64,000 nt of DNA from Streptomyces sp. CB02009. GTDB lineage: Bacteria > Actinomycetota > Actinomycetes > Streptomycetales > Streptomycetaceae. The position numbers and the translations under genes were made by a program. Below are positions 60,363 to 64,000 of the stretch, one piece after another; the stretch's first letter is position 1, and the number at the start of each line of letters is the position of its first letter. The DNA lies in assembly GCF_001905825.1 (NCBI RefSeq), contig NZ_LIVV01000003.1, positions 76,988-140,987 on the forward strand, in the 5' to 3' direction. The notes beneath the pieces are model-generated. The model was not told the origin of the DNA and did no database searches. It saw nothing but the letters and a program-made list of their open reading frames with translations.

Positions 60363-61577
60363 ATGGACGAGAAGCGCGAACGGGCGGACACGAGGACCGG
60401 TACGGCCCAGGAAGGCTCCTGGCGCTCCTGGCCCTCACGGGAGGCACTCACCCGGCTGGGAGTGCCCCGGGGCCGGATCGTCCTGGACTACAGCATGATC
60501 ACGGCCCTGAGTGTCTGGGTGCTCGCCGGCTGCTACACCTCGGGAGGGTTCGAGGGCTGGTACGCACCGCTGCCGCCCCTCGGCTACGGGCTCTGTGTGG
60601 CGGCGGCGCTCGGTTACCACCACACCACCCTCGATCACCGGGCCGCGGCCTCGCTGGGGCTGCTCGGGGTGATAGCCCTGGGCGGTCTCGGGGCCTACGC
60701 GGCCGGGGCACCGACGCCGGCGACCGTCCTGTGGATAGTCGTCTGCATCATGGCGATGGAACGGCTGCCGCTGCCCTTGGGACTGGCCACCGTGGCCGTG
60801 CTCGTTCCCGGCTTCGTGGAGGCGGACGAGACCGGGATCCTGGGCGCCTGCCTCACGACCGGGGCCGTGCTGCTCGCGGGCTACTCGCTCCGGCTGGACG
60901 CCCACGCCCGCGGGGCGGGTTTCCAGCTCCTCGCCCAGGAGCGGCTCGCCCGGGAGGCCGAGGCCGCGTCCGCCGCGCTGGCCGAGAGAGCCAGGATCGC
61001 CCGCGAGATACACGACGTGCTGGCCCACAGCCTCTCCGCCCAGATGGTGCACCTGGAGGTCGCACGGCTCCAGATCGAGGCGGGAGCGGACCGGAGCGAG
61101 GTCCTCAAGCTCGTCACCTCCGCCCGCTCCATGGCGAGAGAGGGGCTCGCGGAGACCCGGCACGCGCTGTCGGCGCTGCGCGGGGACATGGTGCCCGTCG
61201 AGGAGTACCTGCAGGAGCTGGCCCGGGAGGACCGCGCCGAGGTCGATGTCAGCGGAGAGCGCCGGAACCTGCCGGCCGAGGCGTCCCAGGCGGTGCGACG
61301 GGTCGCGCAGGAGGCTCTGACGAACGTGCGCAAGCACGCACCCGGCGCGCGGACCAGGATCCGGCTCGCCTACGAGGCCGATGAGATCTCCCTGGAGATA
61401 CGTGACTCCGGGCCGCCTCCGACGGCCGAGGGCGGGGGAGAGGGGCTCGGGCTGGGCTCGTCCGGCTCCGGGTACGGACTGCTCGGGATGAGGGAGCGGG
61501 CCGAACTGCTCGGCGGCAGCCTGGACGCGGGGCCGGACGGGCCGGGGTTCACCGTGCGTCTGCGGGTGCCGGCATGA
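60363..61577 (+). CDS. Sensor histidine kinase (HisKA_3 type), second pair
   Basis: A 404-residue membrane kinase. Five or six N-terminal hydrophobic helices (about 42-180) form the sensor. H217 in AREIHDVLAHSLSAQ is the phosphorylation site. The ATPase domain has AQEALTNVRKHAPG, EIRDSGPPP and GYGLLGMRERAELLGG. The kinase stop and the regulator start overlap as ATGA, so the two are coupled. The ligand is unknown; the downstream DUF485 and symporter genes suggest a link to carboxylate supply, which is inference from position. Confidence 0.92.
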   Translation: MDEKRERADTRTGTAQEGSWRSWPSREALTRLGVPRGRIVLDYSMITALSVWVLAGCYTSGGFEGWYAPLPPLGYGLCVAAALGYHHTTLDHRAAASLGLLGVIALGGLGAYAAGAPTPATVLWIVVCIMAMERLPLPLGLATVAVLVPGFVEADETGILGACLTTGAVLLAGYSLRLDAHARGAGFQLLAQERLAREAEAASAALAERARIAREIHDVLAHSLSAQMVHLEVARLQIEAGADRSEVLKLVTSARSMAREGLAETRHALSALRGDMVPVEEYLQELAREDRAEVDVSGERRNLPAEASQAVRRVAQEALTNVRKHAPGARTRIRLAYEADEISLEIRDSGPPPTAEGGGEGLGLGSSGSGYGLLGMRERAELLGGSLDAGPDGPGFTVRLRVPA

Positions 61578-62395
61578 GCGCCGAGGAGAGGGCCGTGGGG
61601 CTGCCCCGGCCGGAGGACGTCGACGCGTGCGAGGGGGCTCGGGCGGTGCGGGTGGTGGTCGCCGACGATCAGGCCGTGGTGCGTGAGGGGATCGTGATGC
61701 TGCTCGGGCTGCTTGCCGGGGTCGAGGTCGTCGGGTCCGCCCGGGACGGGGAGGAAGCGGTCGCGCTGACCGCCGAACTCGCGCCCGACGTGGTCCTGAT
61801 GGACCTGCGCATGCCGCGCTGCGACGGTGTCGAGGCCACCCGCCGGATCCGGGAGCGGCACCCCGGGACGGAGGTCGTGGTGCTCACCACCTACGCCGAC
61901 GACGCCTCGCTGTTCCCGGCGCTGCGGGCCGGGGCCCGCGGGTACCTGACCAAGGACGCGAGCGGGGAGGAGATCGTGCGGGCCCTGCGGGACGTGACCG
62001 ACGGGCGGGCGGGGCTTTCTCCCAGCGTGCAGCGGCGGTTGCTGGAGCAGTTGGTGGAGCGGGGGGCGAGCGCCGAGAGGGCGGGGCCGTCGGGTGGGAC
62101 CGGACCGGGGGCGGAGGGTTCCGCGACGGCGTCGCTGGCGTCGGCGTCGGCGACTGCCGGGCCGGTGGTTCCGGGGGCCGACGGGCTCACCGAGCGGGAG
62201 ACGGAGGTGCTCGTACTCGTCGCCGACGGGCTCTCCAACCAGGAGATCGCCGGGCGGCTGGGGATCTCCACCGCCACCGTGAAGACGCATATCAACAATC
62301 TTTTCGCCAAGACGGGGGTGCGCGACCGGGCGCAGGCCGTGCGGTACGCATATCAGCACGGTCTGGTCAGGCCACCTGGGAGGAGAGTCACCTGA
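61574..62395 (+). CDS. NarL/LuxR-family response regulator, second pair
   Basis: A 273-residue regulator, longer than the usual 215-225 because of a 25-residue N-terminal extension and an Ala/Ser/Gly-rich linker insert (about 175-200). The receiver has VVVADDQAVVREG and D77 (VLMDLRMPRCDG); the LuxR domain reads LTERETEVLVLVADGLSNQEI and TATVKTHINNLFAK. It is encoded by ATG 61574 overlapping the kinase gene by four bases. Phosphorylated by the preceding kinase, it should control transcription, possibly of the genes that follow at 62495 and 62977. Confidence 0.92.
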   Translation: MSAEERAVGLPRPEDVDACEGARAVRVVVADDQAVVREGIVMLLGLLAGVEVVGSARDGEEAVALTAELAPDVVLMDLRMPRCDGVEATRRIRERHPGTEVVVLTTYADDASLFPALRAGARGYLTKDASGEEIVRALRDVTDGRAGLSPSVQRRLLEQLVERGASAERAGPSGGTGPGAEGSATASLASASATAGPVVPGADGLTERETEVLVLVADGLSNQEIAGRLGISTATVKTHINNLFAKTGVRDRAQAVRYAYQHGLVRPPGRRVT

Positions 62396-62494
62396 TGGTG
62401 TGAACACCGGGAGGAGAAGAGTCCGGGATGTTCCCGCTCTGTCCATCCTTGGGCACGCGGCCGAAACGGTTCGCTTGACAAGGAGAGTTGGCCG

Positions 62495-62980
62495 GTGGAG
62501 CAGGTGGACAAGCAGGAAGGGCTCGACGCTTCGGCGGTGCCGTTCGACGACCCCTGGTACGACGCGACGGCCGTCGGCGGGGACGAGCGGGCGGGGGCCG
62601 GGGCGCCCGGTGGCGGCGGACCCGACGCGGTGCCGCGACAGCGGGTCCACAGCGCGGCGGAGATCTATCTGGAAGTGCAGCGGAGCCCGGCGTTCCAGGA
62701 GGTGCGCAGCCGCTACCGCCGGTTCGTCTTCCCGGCCGCTCTCGCGTTCCTCCTCTGGTACCTCGCCTACGTCGTGGCGGCGACCGCCGCTCCCGGACTC
62801 ATGGCGCGGCCGGTCGTCGGGGTGGTGAACGTGGCGATGGTGGCGGGGCTCGGGCAGTTCCTCACCACCTTCCTGCTGACCTGGGCGTACGCGCGCCACG
62901 CGCGGCTGCGCAGGGACCGGGCCGCGCTCGACCTGCGCTGGGACACCCAGGAGATGACCCGAGGGGTGGCCCAGCCGTGA
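62495..62980 (+). CDS. DUF485 membrane protein (partner of the acetate symporter)
   Basis: A 161-residue protein. The N-terminal 60 residues are polar; two hydrophobic helices (FPAALAFLLWYLAYVVAATAA and VGVVNVAMVAGLGQFLTTFLLTWAY) form the DUF485 domain. DUF485 genes usually precede ActP/acetate symporter genes, as yjcH does in E. coli. AAGGAGAG lies about nine bases before GTG 62495. The stop overlaps the next start as GTGA, so the pair is translationally coupled. Confidence 0.9.
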   Translation: MEQVDKQEGLDASAVPFDDPWYDATAVGGDERAGAGAPGGGGPDAVPRQRVHSAAEIYLEVQRSPAFQEVRSRYRRFVFPAALAFLLWYLAYVVAATAAPGLMARPVVGVVNVAMVAGLGQFLTTFLLTWAYARHARLRRDRAALDLRWDTQEMTRGVAQP

Positions 62981-64000
62981 CCGCGAACCACCAGACCCTG
63001 GCGCTCGTGCTGTTCAGCGTCTTCATCGCCGTCACCCTGGGGATCACCACCTGGGTGAGCCGCAACCGGCGTGGTTCGGCAGAGGAGTTCTACGCCGGGG
63101 GCAGGCTGTTCTCGCCCCTGGAGAACGGGTTCGCCATCGCCGGCGACTACATGTCCGCCGCCTCGTTCCTCGGCATCTCCGGGCTGATCGCCCTCTACGG
63201 CTACGACGGCATGCTGTACTCCGTCGGATTCCTGGTCGCCTGGCTGGTCGTGCTGCTGCTGGTGGCCGAACTGGTCCGCAACTGCGGGCGGTTCACCCTG
63301 GCCGATGTGGTCGCCGCGCGGATGGCGGAGCGCCCGGTGCGGATCGCCGCGGGCACGTCCTCGGTGGCGGTCTCCGTGCTGTACCTCGTGGCCCAGATGG
63401 TGGGCGCCGGAAGCCTGGTCGCGCTGCTGCTCGGCGGCACCAGCGAGGCGGCCCGCTCCTGGACGGTGATCGGCGTCGGCGCGCTGATGGTGATCTACGT
63501 GTCGCTCGGCGGCATGCGGGCCACCACCTGGATCCAGATCGTCAAGGCGGTCCTGCTCATGGCGGGCACGATCGCGCTCACCGTCCTGGTCCTGCTGCGG
63601 TTCCACGGCGATGTGGACAACCTGCTCTCCACGGCGGCCGAACGCAGTGGCCACGGACTGGACTTCCTCGCCCCCGGGCTCCGTTACGGCGGCGACTGGA
63701 CGGCCCGCCTCGACTTCATCAGCCTCGGCCTCGCCCTGGTGCTCGGCACGGCGGGGCTGCCCCACATCCTGTCGCGCTTCTACACCGTGCCGACCGCCCG
63801 GGCCGCCCGTCGCTCGGTCGTCTGGTCCATCGGACTCATCGGCAGCTTCTACCTGATGACCATCGTGCTGGGCTTCGGAGCGGCCGCCCTGATCGGCCCT
63901 GACGAGGTCCGCGCGTCCAACGCCTCCGGGAACACGGCTGTACCGCTGCTCGCCCTCGACCTCGGTGGAGGCGCGGGCTCCACGGGCGGCACCGTGCTCT
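62977..64000 (+). CDS. Sodium/solute symporter of the acetate (ActP) type, truncated by window edge
   Basis: First 341 residues of a sodium:solute symporter (SSS family). Family segments are AEEFYAGGRLFSPLENGFAIAGDYMSAASFLG in parts (sodium-site helix), YDGMLYSVGFLVAW, LADVVAARM, and GLPHILSRFYTVPTARAARRSV, the cation/acetate symporter signature. About nine membrane helices are visible. It probably imports acetate or a similar monocarboxylate with sodium. GTG 62977 overlaps the DUF485 stop. The gene continues past base 64000. Confidence 0.92.
   Translation, partial: MTANHQTLALVLFSVFIAVTLGITTWVSRNRRGSAEEFYAGGRLFSPLENGFAIAGDYMSAASFLGISGLIALYGYDGMLYSVGFLVAWLVVLLLVAELVRNCGRFTLADVVAARMAERPVRIAAGTSSVAVSVLYLVAQMVGAGSLVALLLGGTSEAARSWTVIGVGALMVIYVSLGGMRATTWIQIVKAVLLMAGTIALTVLVLLRFHGDVDNLLSTAAERSGHGLDFLAPGLRYGGDWTARLDFISLGLALVLGTAGLPHILSRFYTVPTARAARRSVVWSIGLIGSFYLMTIVLGFGAAALIGPDEVRASNASGNTAVPLLALDLGGGAGSTGGTVL

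Overview
This window reads as the core chromosome of a Streptomyces species. GC content is very high with strong G/C at third codon positions, GTG starts are frequent, and almost every gap between convergent genes holds a long GC-rich hairpin. The gene order miaB - miaA - dapF - rshA - hflX - (siderophore genes) - dinG - lexA - nrdR - nrdJ - rnhB - whiH - hrdB - parE matches what I remember of the S. coelicolor SCO578x-SCO582x region. That synteny is from memory and was not searched. I saw no rRNA, tRNA, CRISPR array, insertion sequence or prophage.

Layout. 1-3.4 kb: the start of an MMPL transporter gene, then a DedA / histidine kinase / NarL-type regulator operon on the minus strand. 3.7-16.4 kb: tRNA modification and housekeeping genes (miaB, LigB-like protein, miaA, dapF, the RelA/SpoT homologue rshA, an M1 peptidase, hflX), with two small minus-strand genes of unknown role between miaB and miaA. 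16.5-19.1 kb: a tandem pair of secreted, probably lipid-anchored trypsin-like proteases. 19.5-26.4 kb: a four-gene NRPS-independent siderophore operon (aminotransferase, IucA/IucC synthetase, acyltransferase, second IucA/IucC synthetase), all four with long repetitive N-terminal extensions. 26.5-33.4 kb: DNA damage and dNTP supply (dinG-like helicase, lexA with a LexA box, nrdR with a likely NrdR-box pair, B12-dependent nrdJ). 33.5-42.0 kb: accessory genes, including two TetR-plus-export/resistance modules (TetR/ABC-F and MFS/TetR), each with clear inverted-repeat operators. 42.1-53.4 kb: rnhB, conserved actinobacterial unknowns, a RecQ-like helicase fused to a phosphoribosyltransferase domain, a DUF4192 protein, a glycogen-debranching-like protein, an NrtR-type NUDIX regulator and an ABC ATPase-permease fusion. 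53.5-60.3 kb: the sporulation regulator whiH, the principal sigma factor hrdB, a secreted trypsin and parE. 60.3 kb to the end: a second histidine kinase/response regulator pair, then a DUF485 protein and a truncated acetate-type Na+/solute symporter.

How the genes work together. miaA and miaB act successively on A37 of tRNAs. lexA, dinG and nrdRJ connect DNA damage with deoxynucleotide supply. whiH and hrdB link development to primary transcription. The siderophore operon is the main specialised-metabolism element: it makes a diamine precursor, acylates it and condenses it with a carboxylic acid such as citrate, but no hydroxylase, decarboxylase or transporter gene lies beside it.

Limits: starts were chosen by ribosome binding sites, codon bias and family length. 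Functional names rest on motifs read by eye. Operator and promoter calls are predictions.
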